23,373 nt of DNA from contig CAZTMX010000023.1 of the NCBI GenBank assembly GCA_964614855.1, positions 1 through 23,373 on the forward strand, in the 5' to 3' direction. The notes beneath the pieces are model-generated. The model had not been told where the DNA came from and did no database searches. It was given only the letters and a program-made list of their open reading frames with translations. Of this stretch, positions 7,680 to 15,156 are shown piece after piece. Made by a program: the position numbers and the translations under genes. The stretch comes from CAWJHE01 sp964614855. Lineage in GTDB: Bacteria > Chloroflexota > Anaerolineae > Anaerolineales > UBA4823. Numbering within the stretch: the first letter of the stretch is position 1; every line of letters begins with the position of its first letter.

Positions 7680-7840
7680 TGGACTTACTCCTTCGCGTTT
7701 TTTCTTCCGCTTCCTTCTTCCCAGTCTGGCACTGCCGAAGCAGCACGCACCGCGTGGTCAGGAAACGTGTGGGATATCGCTCCCATAAGGGAGCGTGCGC
7801 GCGTGGCGCAATATCTCCCGCTTGTGGCGGGAGCGGGTGC
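7680..7840 (-). promoter_or_regulatory. Structured 5' leader of rpsB
   Basis: From the predicted start near 7835 the leader holds three hairpins in order. The first is CTCCCGC/GCGGGAG with a 5-base loop (7815-7833). The second is CGCTCCC/GGGAGCG with a 4-base loop (7778-7795). The third is CTGC/GCAG closed by a UUCG-type tetraloop (7731-7744). GCACGC (7795-7800) can also pair with GCGTGC (7743-7748), which would compete with hairpins 2 and 3. S2 is known to repress its own leader in gamma-proteobacteria; an equivalent role here is inferred. Confidence 0.55.
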
Positions 7841-7841
7841 A

Positions 7842-7871
7842 AGTATATCACAGGCTTTCCAGATTCGTCCA
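7842..7871 (-). promoter_or_regulatory. Extended -10 promoter of the rpsB operon
   Basis: The - strand carries TATACT (7842-7847) directly preceded by the extended -10 element TGA. A partial -35, TGGACG (7866-7871), lies 18 bases upstream. The predicted start is near 7835. It drives the rpsB-tsf-pyrH-frr-uppS-cdsA cluster and diverges from birA. Confidence 0.65.
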
Positions 7872-7907
7872 GATATTTATCCTGGCAAATTTTCGCGCCT
7901 TTCGCGG

Positions 7908-7920
7908 TAGAATCCGGCGC
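7908..7920 (+). promoter_or_regulatory. -10 element of an apparently leaderless birA transcript
   Basis: TAGAAT (7908-7913, five of six consensus bases) ends 7 bases before the birA ATG at 7921. This is the spacing expected if transcription starts at the start codon. No Shine-Dalgarno sequence precedes the ATG. The -35 region is weak. Confidence 0.5.
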
Positions 7921-8772
7921 ATGGATGCATCCGGTCTAGAGCCTGACAACCTGAGAAAAGCCCTGGCAAACCTGCCGATCGGTGAGCTGCGTTATTATCC
8001 CAGCATCACCTCCACCAACACCCTGGCAGCCGAATGGGTGGAAAGCGGCGCCCCGGATCTCTCACTTGTCCTTGCCGATGAACAGACCGCCGGGCGCGGC
8101 AGGTATGAGCGGAAATGGTTCACCCCGGCTGGGGCAGCACTGGCGTTCAGTATAATCCTGCGACCAGGCGCCGCCACCAGCCCTGATCCGCTTACTGCTC
8201 AGAGGAGCGCCAATCTCGTTTTGCGCCACACAGCACTTGGCTCACTGGCTGTTTGCGATGCTTTGCAGAACTTGTATGGGTTGCACGCTCAGATCAAATG
8301 GCCAAACGATGTACTACTGCAAAGCCGCAAGTTCTGCGGTATCCTTACCGAAGGGCACTGGCTCGGCAGCCAGTTACAGGCTGTTGTCCTTGGAATAGGG
8401 GCCAACATCTCCCCCACAGCTATCCCCCCAGAAGATGAAGTCGTCTATCCAGCGACCTGTATCCAGGCGCACACGGAAACACAAGTTAAACGCAGCGTGC
8501 TGCTCCGAGAGATCCTGTCGCAGATCATCAGATGGCGCGCCCGTCTGGCGCAGCCAGAGTTCATTGCAGCCTGGCAAGACCAACTGGCATATCAAGACAC
8601 ATGGGTGGTTGTTTTCCAGGGGTCTGTACCCCTGGAGCAGAATTCCATCACAGGTAAAATCCTTGGGCTGGACAACCTGGGTAACATGGTGATCAAAGAC
8701 CAGGCCGGCATTCAACACACTATCCAGTACGGCGAGCTACACTTGAGACCAATACAGCATAAACAAGATTAG
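7921..8772 (+). CDS. birA: Biotin-[acetyl-CoA-carboxylase] ligase
   Basis: 283 residues from the chosen start. The enzyme activates biotin with ATP and attaches it to the biotin carrier protein of acetyl-CoA carboxylase. Motifs present are the biotinyl-AMP loop GRGRYERKWFTPAGAALAFS, then KWPNDVLL and KFCGILTE in the catalytic domain, with a small C-terminal beta domain (GKILGLDNLGNMVIK). There is no N-terminal helix-turn-helix, so it is the monofunctional type and not a BirA repressor. The frame is open 42 codons upstream, but that stretch overlaps the divergent rpsB promoter and is not family-like. I therefore use the ATG at 7921. The gene converges on gyrA and the two stop codons overlap. 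Confidence 0.93.
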   Translation: MDASGLEPDNLRKALANLPIGELRYYPSITSTNTLAAEWVESGAPDLSLVLADEQTAGRGRYERKWFTPAGAALAFSIILRPGAATSPDPLTAQRSANLVLRHTALGSLAVCDALQNLYGLHAQIKWPNDVLLQSRKFCGILTEGHWLGSQLQAVVLGIGANISPTAIPPEDEVVYPATCIQAHTETQVKRSVLLREILSQIIRWRARLAQPEFIAAWQDQLAYQDTWVVVFQGSVPLEQNSITGKILGLDNLGNMVIKDQAGIQHTIQYGELHLRPIQHKQD

Positions 8773-11270
8773 CTTTTCGAGGGCTCTGGCTTCGACTGGC
8801 TGGTCTCTTCAGCCGCACCAACCCGGCGCAAATCTGCATCTGCCACGCGCGCAATCGAAGCCACACTGTCGCCCGGCTGCATTTTCATGATGTTCACCCC
8901 GCGCGTAACGCGGCTGGTTTGCGTGATATCTTTGACTTTGATACGCAAGACCACCCCATTCGAAGAAATGATCGTCAGGTCATCTGCCGCCTGAACCACG
9001 CGCGCAGAGGTGACCAGGCCTATCTTCTTTAGTGCCGCTTTGTTAATGGTTTGTACACCAGCAGTCGCGCGGCTCCTGGCCGGGTAATCATCCAGGGAGC
9101 TGCGTTTGCCTACCCCCCCTGTAGTCAGGAGCAGTAGATCTGCCCCAGGTTCAATTACATCCATGCTGGTTACAAAATCGCCTTTTGCCAGTTTTATGCC
9201 TGTAACGCCAGCAGCAGTCCGGCCCATCACGCGCACCTGTCCTTCAGAGAATCGCAGCGCCTGACCGCCTTCTGTCACCAGGATGATCTCGTTTTCGCCA
9301 TTGGTCAAGCGCGCCCAACCCAGCAAATCACCTTCATCCAGGTTGATTGCCACCAAACCAGAAGGCCGGACAGAAGCGAAATCACTCAGCGCAACCCGCT
9401 TTACACGGCCTTTGCGTGTTGCCATGGTGCAGTAATGATCGGCATCAAATAATGGCACGGCTACCGCTGCAGTGACGGTTTCATCCGCATCCAGAGACAA
9501 GACATTTACCATGGGAACGCCTTTTGCAGTGCGGTCTGCATCCGGTATCTGGTATGCCTTCTCGGAATAAATCTTCCCGCGATCCGAGAAAAACAGGACA
9601 GTATCCAGGGTGCGCGCTGGGATCAGCATCATCACCACATCCTCTTCTTTTGTGGCATGCCCGGTAACACCGCGACTGCCGCGGTTTTGCGCGCGGAAAG
9701 CAGTAGCAGCCACCCGCTTGATATACCCGCGTTGTGTGATACTGATCAACACAAATTCATCCTGAACCAGGTCTTCCTCGCGCAGCTCTTCACTGGCTTC
9801 CCGGTGGATGCGTGTACGGCGCTCATCGCCGTATTTCTGTGCAATTTCGCCCAGATCATCTCGTATGGCGCGCAAGATTTTTTCGGGGGTAGCCAAAAGG
9901 TCTTCCAGGAAGGCGATACGAGCCAACACCTGCTGCTGTTCATCTTCAATTTTCTTTTGTTCCAGGGCAGCCAGCCGCCGCAGCTGCATATCCAGGATTG
10001 CCTGCGCCTGCCGCTCGCTCAAGCTAAACCGCTCCACCAGGCGTTCCTTGGCGACATCGGCATCTGGAGATTGGCGGATCGTTTGGATAACATCATCCAA
10101 AAATTTCAAAGCAATAAGCAAACCAGAAAGGATATGCGCTCGATCCCTGGCTTTTTCCAACTCATAACGCGAGCGCCGGACAATTACCTCACGGCGGTGT
10201 TCGATAAAGATTTGCAATGCACGCTTGAGAGAGATCAGCCTGGGTTCGCCTTCCACCAGTGCCAGCATCTGCACACCAAAAGTGGACTGCAGCGGGGTGT
10301 ACTTGTATAACTGGTTTAACACTTTTTTCGGTTGGGCGCCGCGGCGCAGCTCGACCACAATGCTCATCCCACGCCGGTCCGATTCATCCCGTAAATCGCT
10401 GATATCCTCCAGACGCCCACTGCGCGCCAGTTCGGCAATGCGCTCCAGCAAAGCGGATTTTCCCAACTGGTAAGGGATCTCGGTGATGACAATGCGGTGG
10501 CGGTTTGTACCCATTTCCTCGATATGGGCCACCCCGCGCACAACTAGCCGCCCTCTACCAGTGCTGTACGCCTGCAAGATGCCTTCATCTCCGACGATAA
10601 TACCGCCTGTAGGAAAATCGGGGCCAGGGACGCGCTGTATCAACTCCTCGATAGGGATCTCTTCGATCCTCTCGTAGTTATCAATCAAATAGTGGATGGC
10701 GTCCACCAGTTCGCGCAAGTTATGCGGCGGGATATTCGTCGCCATGCCCACAGCAATCCCCGAAGAACCATTCAACAAGAGATTGGGCAGGCGAGCAGGC
10801 AAAACCAATGGTTCTTTGAGCGAACCATCAAAATTATCACCAAAATCAATGGTGTCTTTATCGATGTCCACCAGGAGGTCTTCCGCCATACTGGCAAGGC
10901 GGGCTTCGGTATACCGCATGGCAGCTGGGGCGTCACCGTCAATCGAGCCAAAGTTGCCCTGCCCATCCACCAGCATATAGCGCATGGAAAAATCCTGGGC
11001 CATGCGCGCCATGGCTTCGTAGACAGCAGAATCGCCGTGAGGATGGTATTTACCCAGAACTTCACCTACGATACGGGCAGATTTTTTATAGGCAGTATTG
11101 GCACGGATCCCCATATCGTACATGGCATAGAGAATACGCCGGTGAACGGGTTTCAAACCATCCCGCGCATCGGGCAGGGCCCGTGCCACGATCACGCTCA
11201 TGGCATAGTCCAGGTATGCTGAGCGCATTTGGTCATCGATATTTACCTGTTGAATAGAACCAATTTCCAT
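8769..11270 (-). CDS. gyrA: DNA gyrase subunit A
   Basis: 833-residue subunit of the type II topoisomerase that cuts and rejoins DNA during negative supercoiling. The catalytic tyrosine is Y120, in AAMRYTEARL. The quinolone-resistance region GKYHPHGDSAVYEAMARM has S81 and E85 at the positions of E. coli S83 and D87, a sensitive-type pattern. The six-bladed C-terminal domain is complete. The GyrA box at 528-534 reads QNRGSRG, not the canonical QRRGG(K/R)G. Downstream blade sequence (AYQIPDADRTAKGVPMVN) is gyrase-like, so I prefer GyrA over ParC, though no gyrB lies in the window. The start has AGGATG just upstream. Confidence 0.94.
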   Translation of the reverse strand: MEIGSIQQVNIDDQMRSAYLDYAMSVIVARALPDARDGLKPVHRRILYAMYDMGIRANTAYKKSARIVGEVLGKYHPHGDSAVYEAMARMAQDFSMRYMLVDGQGNFGSIDGDAPAAMRYTEARLASMAEDLLVDIDKDTIDFGDNFDGSLKEPLVLPARLPNLLLNGSSGIAVGMATNIPPHNLRELVDAIHYLIDNYERIEEIPIEELIQRVPGPDFPTGGIIVGDEGILQAYSTGRGRLVVRGVAHIEEMGTNRHRIVITEIPYQLGKSALLERIAELARSGRLEDISDLRDESDRRGMSIVVELRRGAQPKKVLNQLYKYTPLQSTFGVQMLALVEGEPRLISLKRALQIFIEHRREVIVRRSRYELEKARDRAHILSGLLIALKFLDDVIQTIRQSPDADVAKERLVERFSLSERQAQAILDMQLRRLAALEQKKIEDEQQQVLARIAFLEDLLATPEKILRAIRDDLGEIAQKYGDERRTRIHREASEELREEDLVQDEFVLISITQRGYIKRVAATAFRAQNRGSRGVTGHATKEEDVVMMLIPARTLDTVLFFSDRGKIYSEKAYQIPDADRTAKGVPMVNVLSLDADETVTAAVAVPLFDADHYCTMATRKGRVKRVALSDFASVRPSGLVAINLDEGDLLGWARLTNGENEIILVTEGGQALRFSEGQVRVMGRTAAGVTGIKLAKGDFVTSMDVIEPGADLLLLTTGGVGKRSSLDDYPARSRATAGVQTINKAALKKIGLVTSARVVQAADDLTIISSNGVVLRIKVKDITQTSRVTRGVNIMKMQPGDSVASIARVADADLRRVGAAEETSQSKPEPSKS

Positions 11271-11302
11271 ATTTCATCCTGGCAAAACAATATTTAAAAT
11301 GT

Positions 11303-11333
11303 AAAAGGCTGTGCATCAGAAGCACAGCCTTTT
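11303..11333 (-). terminator. Intrinsic terminator after the GltD-like gene (bidirectional shape)
   Basis: A perfect 12-pair stem, AAAAGGCTGTGC (11303-11314) and GCACAGCCTTTT (11322-11333), with a 7-base loop. Both strands end in T-rich sequence (TTTTACATTTT on the - strand). It lies after the GltD-like gene and upstream of gyrA, both on the - strand, and so separates the two transcripts. A second, imperfect hairpin (GGGCGGGT/ACTCGCCC) lies at 11347-11367. Confidence 0.9.
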
Positions 11334-11339
11334 ATTATA
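11334..11339 (-). promoter_or_regulatory. Possible gyrA -10 element
   Basis: A perfect TATAAT on the - strand, about 64 bases before the gyrA start and abutting the terminator. I see no convincing -35 at 16-18 bases. It may partly be a by-product of the A/T-rich terminator flank, so support is modest. Confidence 0.35.
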
Positions 11340-11380
11340 CCCCATCGGGCGAGTCTCACACCCGCCCTAAGGGTATCTGC

Positions 11381-12814
11381 CTACTTATTCATTAAGTATT
11401 CGTGGATGGCCTGGGCTGACTTGCGTCCAGCCACCATGGCGGTCACCACCAGGGAGGGACCGGTTACATCATCACCGCCAGCATATACGCCGGGGCGTGA
11501 AGTGGCGCCTGTTTCTTTATCAGCCACGATTAAGCCGTATTTATGGGTCTTAAGGTCGGGTGTGGTATCTCCAATAATCGTATCCGGCCAGTAACCCAGG
11601 GCCAGCACAGCAGTATCCGCTTCAACAATAAAATTCGAGCCTTCCACCGGCACCGGTCTGCGGCGGCCTTTTTGATCCGGCTCACCCAGTTCCATGCGGA
11701 TGCATTCCACCTGCGCCAGGTTTCCGTCTTCCCCGGCGATAAAACGCACCGGCTGGGTCAAGAAACGGTATTTTGCTCCTTCTTCCCGCGCCAGTTCGCG
11801 ATCGTGTGCACCGCCGGGCATCTCTTTTTCAGTACGCCGGTAGAGACAGGTTACCTCTTCAGCGCCCATGCGGCAGGAAGTGCGCAGGCAGTCCGAAGCC
11901 GTATCACCACCGCCAATTACCACCACCTTCTTGCCAACATAAGGCCGGTCGCGCAATTCCGCAGGCAGCAGATCATTCCCTACGTTACAGCGCATTAAGA
12001 ATTCAGTAGCCTTATATACACCGGGTAAATCTTCACCAGGCACTTCCATTGGCGCGTCAATTTCCGAACCCACACCGATAAACATGGCATCGTAACCCTC
12101 GGCAAACATTTGATCGATCGTTTTTTCTTTACCGATGGTTGTGTTGAAAACAAACTTTACCCCGGCTCGTTCCAAATCATCGATCCTGGCAAAAACCACC
12201 TCATTGGGCAATTTGAAGCCTGGGATGCCATAGGTCAAAAGACCGCCAGCGGCCGGTTTAGATTCAAATACTGTTACCGTATGGCCATTCTGCACCAATT
12301 GTTCTGCACAAGCCAGGCCAGCCGGACCTGCGCCAACAATCGCCACTCGTTTTCCACTCGGCCTGATCACAGGAATGCGCACGCCGGCTGCCTGGCGCTC
12401 ATAATCCGTCACAAAAGCTTCCAAGGCGCCTGTCAACACCGGCTCAAAAGATTTGTTCAATGAGCAGGAGCCCTGGCAAAGCTGTTCATGAGGGCACACC
12501 CTGCCGCATATTTCTGGTAACGAGCTGGTTTGACGATAAAGTTGGGCTGCTTCAAGGAAGCGACCTTGCTCAATCAGCCACATTGCCGAGGGAATATCGT
12601 TATGCGTTGGGCAAGCTAACATGCAAGGCGCCGGGTCTGGGCATTGCACACAGCGCGATGCTTCTAAGATCGCCTGCTCTGCACTCATGGGTATGACCAC
12701 ATCTGTAAAATCGCAAATGCGTTCCTGTGCGGGTCTGGTCTGGATATCCAGTGAAACCGTTCTTGCACGCTCTTTGCGGTCTATTGCCAAAAATTCGCCA
12801 GGGATTTTCCTCAT
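11381..12814 (-). CDS. gltD: GltD-like NAD(P)H oxidoreductase (glutamate synthase small-subunit family)
   Basis: 477 residues from the chosen start. The N-terminal domain has the cysteine pattern of [4Fe-4S] clusters: CVQCPDPAPCMLACP and CGRVCPHEQLCQGSC. An FAD-binding Rossmann motif (GAGPAGLACAE, around residue 160) and an NAD(P)H-binding motif (VIGGGDTASDC, around 300) follow, with a C-terminal FAD motif (GVYAGGDDVTGPSLVV). In the family this subunit passes electrons from NAD(P)H to the glutamate synthase large subunit, or to partners such as sulfide dehydrogenase or NfnA-type subunits. No large subunit is adjacent, so the partner is unknown. The ATG at 12814 is preceded by AGGAGG, which lies inside the longer open frame and rules out the ATG at 12841. 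Confidence 0.88.
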   Translation of the reverse strand: MRKIPGEFLAIDRKERARTVSLDIQTRPAQERICDFTDVVIPMSAEQAILEASRCVQCPDPAPCMLACPTHNDIPSAMWLIEQGRFLEAAQLYRQTSSLPEICGRVCPHEQLCQGSCSLNKSFEPVLTGALEAFVTDYERQAAGVRIPVIRPSGKRVAIVGAGPAGLACAEQLVQNGHTVTVFESKPAAGGLLTYGIPGFKLPNEVVFARIDDLERAGVKFVFNTTIGKEKTIDQMFAEGYDAMFIGVGSEIDAPMEVPGEDLPGVYKATEFLMRCNVGNDLLPAELRDRPYVGKKVVVIGGGDTASDCLRTSCRMGAEEVTCLYRRTEKEMPGGAHDRELAREEGAKYRFLTQPVRFIAGEDGNLAQVECIRMELGEPDQKGRRRPVPVEGSNFIVEADTAVLALGYWPDTIIGDTTPDLKTHKYGLIVADKETGATSRPGVYAGGDDVTGPSLVVTAMVAGRKSAQAIHEYLMNK

Positions 12815-13105
12815 CGATTTATACCTCCTATACAGATCCAATAATCACAGGATTAGATAATAACGAGTATTTTAGTTTAATTTCAGTCCCAGATGTCACA
12901 TTTTTTTCGGGACGGTTGTCACCTGTTCTGACAAATATTATAAACGTCAACTATCCAAGATGATGCCAGTTTCATCGATTCTTATTTGATTCTGATAACC
13001 AGTAAAAATCTTTGGAGTACAATTAATGTCTAACCTTTCATTTATAGCACAATTTTATAAAAGGTGCAAAATAGTCTGCAAAGATTGCAAACACAGAGAG
13101 AGCTT
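12815..13105. other. Divergent intergenic region with a perfect inverted repeat
   Basis: About 290 AT-rich bases between the GltD-like gene and the exporter adaptor. TTGTCA (12916-12921) and TGACAA (12929-12934) form a perfect 6-7-6 inverted repeat. A further TGTCAC occurs at 12894-12899, 23 bases before the same motif in the repeat. Several A/T-rich -10-like boxes exist on both strands, but none pairs with a convincing -35. I see no gene or RNA here. Confidence 0.5.
12824..12829 (-). promoter_or_regulatory. Ribosome binding site of the GltD-like gene
   Basis: Perfect AGGAGG on the - strand, 9 bases before the ATG at 12814. Because it lies downstream of the in-frame ATG at 12841, it fixes the shorter protein start. 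Confidence 0.85.
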
Positions 13106-14464
13106 ATGAATAAGTTGCCAAAATTCCTTTTGATTATCACTTTAATAGCGGCCGCAGCAGCGGCAGTTTATTACTGGCAAACCCGCCAGAGCGCCACCGC
13201 AGACCCGGGGTTTCAATTGGTCTCAGCAGGGCGCGGAGAGCTTACTGCCACGATAGGAGCGACAGGAGTGGTACGATCTAATCAAAGTGCCGTTCTCACC
13301 TGGCAAACCTCAGGCATTGTTGAAGAAGTATTTGTTACTACTGGTCAACTGGTCAAGCCCGACCAGGTGCTTTCTTCTCTCTCTCAAACATCACTGCCGC
13401 AAGCAGTCATCATGGCTAAAGCAGACCTGGCCAGTTCCGAACAAGCCCTGGATGACCTGGAACTTAATGCAGGGGTGGCAAGAGTTAAAGCGATGCAGGA
13501 TATCGTGACCTACGAACAGGCTGTACGGAATGCGCAATATACCCTGGATAATTTCACTATACCCAATGAACAAAAGGGGCTAACTGCTGTGGAAGCCGTA
13601 GAAAAATTCAAAGCAGAACTCGATCAGGCCAGGGAAGCCTTTGATGTCTACAAGTTTCGCTCGTCTTCAGATCCTGAGCGAGAGAGACGGTTGGAAGACC
13701 TTGGCAAAGCCCAAAGCAATTATGATGCCGCGGTAAAGCGCTTGAAATACGAGTTCAACCTGGAAGTTGCCGAGGCCAACCTGGCCAAGGCACAGCAGGA
13801 TTACAAACGCTGGGAAAACGGACCTGACCCCAGGGACATTGCAGCGGTAGAAGCGCGGATTGAAGCATCACAAGCCACCTTGAATCTTACATCTATCAAC
13901 GCCCCATTTGCCGGAACAATCACCGAAGCAAGGATCAAACCGGGAGACAAAGCCAATGCGGGTACGGTGGCCTTTCAGATTGATGATCTTTCTCACCTGC
14001 TTGTCGATGTAAGCGTCTCGGAAGTAGATATCAACCGTATCCAATTGGATCAAGAAGTACAAATCACATTTGATGCCATTCTCGGCAAAGAGTATCACGG
14101 CGTTGTAGTGGAAGTTGATCGCGTTGGTACTTCGTCTCAGGGTGTGGTGGATTTCATTGTTACCGTTGAACTTACCGATGCGGATGATGCCGTCAAACCC
14201 GGCATGACTGCTGCAGTCAACATCGTCGTGAACCAACTCAAAGATGTATTGCTCGTTCCAAATCGTGCTGTACGCGTAAAGGATCAACTGCGCGTGGTAT
14301 ATATTCTGCGCGATAATGTGCCGACCCCCATCACAATTACATTAGGCGCATCTTCAGACACTCACAGCGAAGTGTTAGATAGTGAATTACAGCCCGGCGA
14401 TCAAATTATCCTGAATCCGCCGGTTGAGTTTCATTCTGATGGCCCGCCGCCATTTGTTCGCTAG
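13106..14464 (+). CDS. HlyD/MacA-type periplasmic adaptor of an ABC exporter
   Basis: 452 residues from the ATG at 13106, which has AGAGAGAG just upstream. An earlier GTG at 13064 is in frame but has no comparable site. An N-terminal membrane anchor (about residues 5-24, Ala-rich) is followed by a first biotinyl-lipoyl half (GVVRSNQSAVLTWQTSGIVEEVFV). A long coiled-coil hairpin covers about residues 100-255, and the second lipoyl half (INAPFAGTITEARIKPGDK) and beta-barrel domain follow. Its partner ATPase starts 8 bases later, then the permease, the macA-macB order with ATPase and permease on separate genes. In an organism that may lack a typical outer membrane, the adaptor would act outside the membrane without TolC. 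The substrate is unknown. Confidence 0.9.
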   Translation: MNKLPKFLLIITLIAAAAAAVYYWQTRQSATADPGFQLVSAGRGELTATIGATGVVRSNQSAVLTWQTSGIVEEVFVTTGQLVKPDQVLSSLSQTSLPQAVIMAKADLASSEQALDDLELNAGVARVKAMQDIVTYEQAVRNAQYTLDNFTIPNEQKGLTAVEAVEKFKAELDQAREAFDVYKFRSSSDPERERRLEDLGKAQSNYDAAVKRLKYEFNLEVAEANLAKAQQDYKRWENGPDPRDIAAVEARIEASQATLNLTSINAPFAGTITEARIKPGDKANAGTVAFQIDDLSHLLVDVSVSEVDINRIQLDQEVQITFDAILGKEYHGVVVEVDRVGTSSQGVVDFIVTVELTDADDAVKPGMTAAVNIVVNQLKDVLLVPNRAVRVKDQLRVVYILRDNVPTPITITLGASSDTHSEVLDSELQPGDQIILNPPVEFHSDGPPPFVR

Positions 14465-14472
14465 AGGAAACT

Positions 14473-15156
14473 ATGGAAGAAGATTGGGTCATCGAAGCCA
14501 AAGAGCTTACAAAAGTCTACAAGATGGGCGAAGTAGAAGTCCACGCGCTGCGCGGCCTTTCCGTACGCGTGGCGCGCGGGGAAGTCGTGGCGTTGATGGG
14601 GCCATCTGGTTCGGGAAAATCTACCCTGATGAATATTATCGGCTGCTTGGACCATCCTACCAGCGGCGATTATTACCTGGATAAAGAACGCGTTTCAGAT
14701 TTGCGCGACGACCAGTTGGCATCCATTCGCAACCGCAAGGTGGGTTTTGTCTTCCAGAGCTTCAACCTGCTGCCTCGTGCCACTGCGCTTGCCAATGTGG
14801 AACTGCCAATGCGCTATGCCGGCGCCAGCACAGGGCGAAAGACGCGCGCTCGCCAGGCGCTTGAATCCGTCGGATTAGGCGATCGTATCCACCACCGCCC
14901 AAATGAATTATCTGGCGGACAACAGCAGCGGGTAGCCATTGCACGCGCATTGGTGAACGACCCGGCTATCATCCTGGCAGATGAACCAACCGGAAACCTG
15001 GACTCGAAATCCGGGGAAGAGATTATGCAGATTTTATTGAACCTGAATGCGGAGCGCGGAACCACACTGTTGATCGTCACCCATGACCCGGATATCGCGG
15101 CCCGCACCCAACGTATAATCCACATAAAAGACGGCGTGGTAGAGGGGCAGCTATGA
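14473..15156 (+). CDS. ABC exporter ATPase, MacB/LolD type
   Basis: 227-residue ATP-binding subunit. Walker A GPSGSGKST is at residues 43-51, and Q-loop FQSFNLLPRATALANVELPM is typical of the MacB/LolD/FtsE group. The signature is LSGGQQQR, Walker B is IILADEPTGNLD, and the switch histidine is in VTHDPD. AGAGGAAAC in the gap behind the adaptor stop is its ribosome binding site. Its stop overlaps the permease start in an ATGA arrangement, so the two subunits are translationally coupled. Together with the 13106 and 15153 genes it forms a MacAB-like exporter; family members export peptides, macrolides or lipoproteins. Confidence 0.94.
   Translation: MEEDWVIEAKELTKVYKMGEVEVHALRGLSVRVARGEVVALMGPSGSGKSTLMNIIGCLDHPTSGDYYLDKERVSDLRDDQLASIRNRKVGFVFQSFNLLPRATALANVELPMRYAGASTGRKTRARQALESVGLGDRIHHRPNELSGGQQQRVAIARALVNDPAIILADEPTGNLDSKSGEEIMQILLNLNAERGTTLLIVTHDPDIAARTQRIIHIKDGVVEGQL

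Noticed and set aside
7795..7920. 42-codon N-terminal extension of birA as a DNA-binding domain
   Set aside because: The stretch is the divergent rpsB promoter and leader read in frame; it has no helix-turn-helix pattern and no ribosome binding site.
13064..13105. GTG start at 13064 for the exporter adaptor
   Set aside because: It adds 14 non-hydrophobic residues before the membrane anchor and the ATG at 13106 has the better purine-rich binding site.
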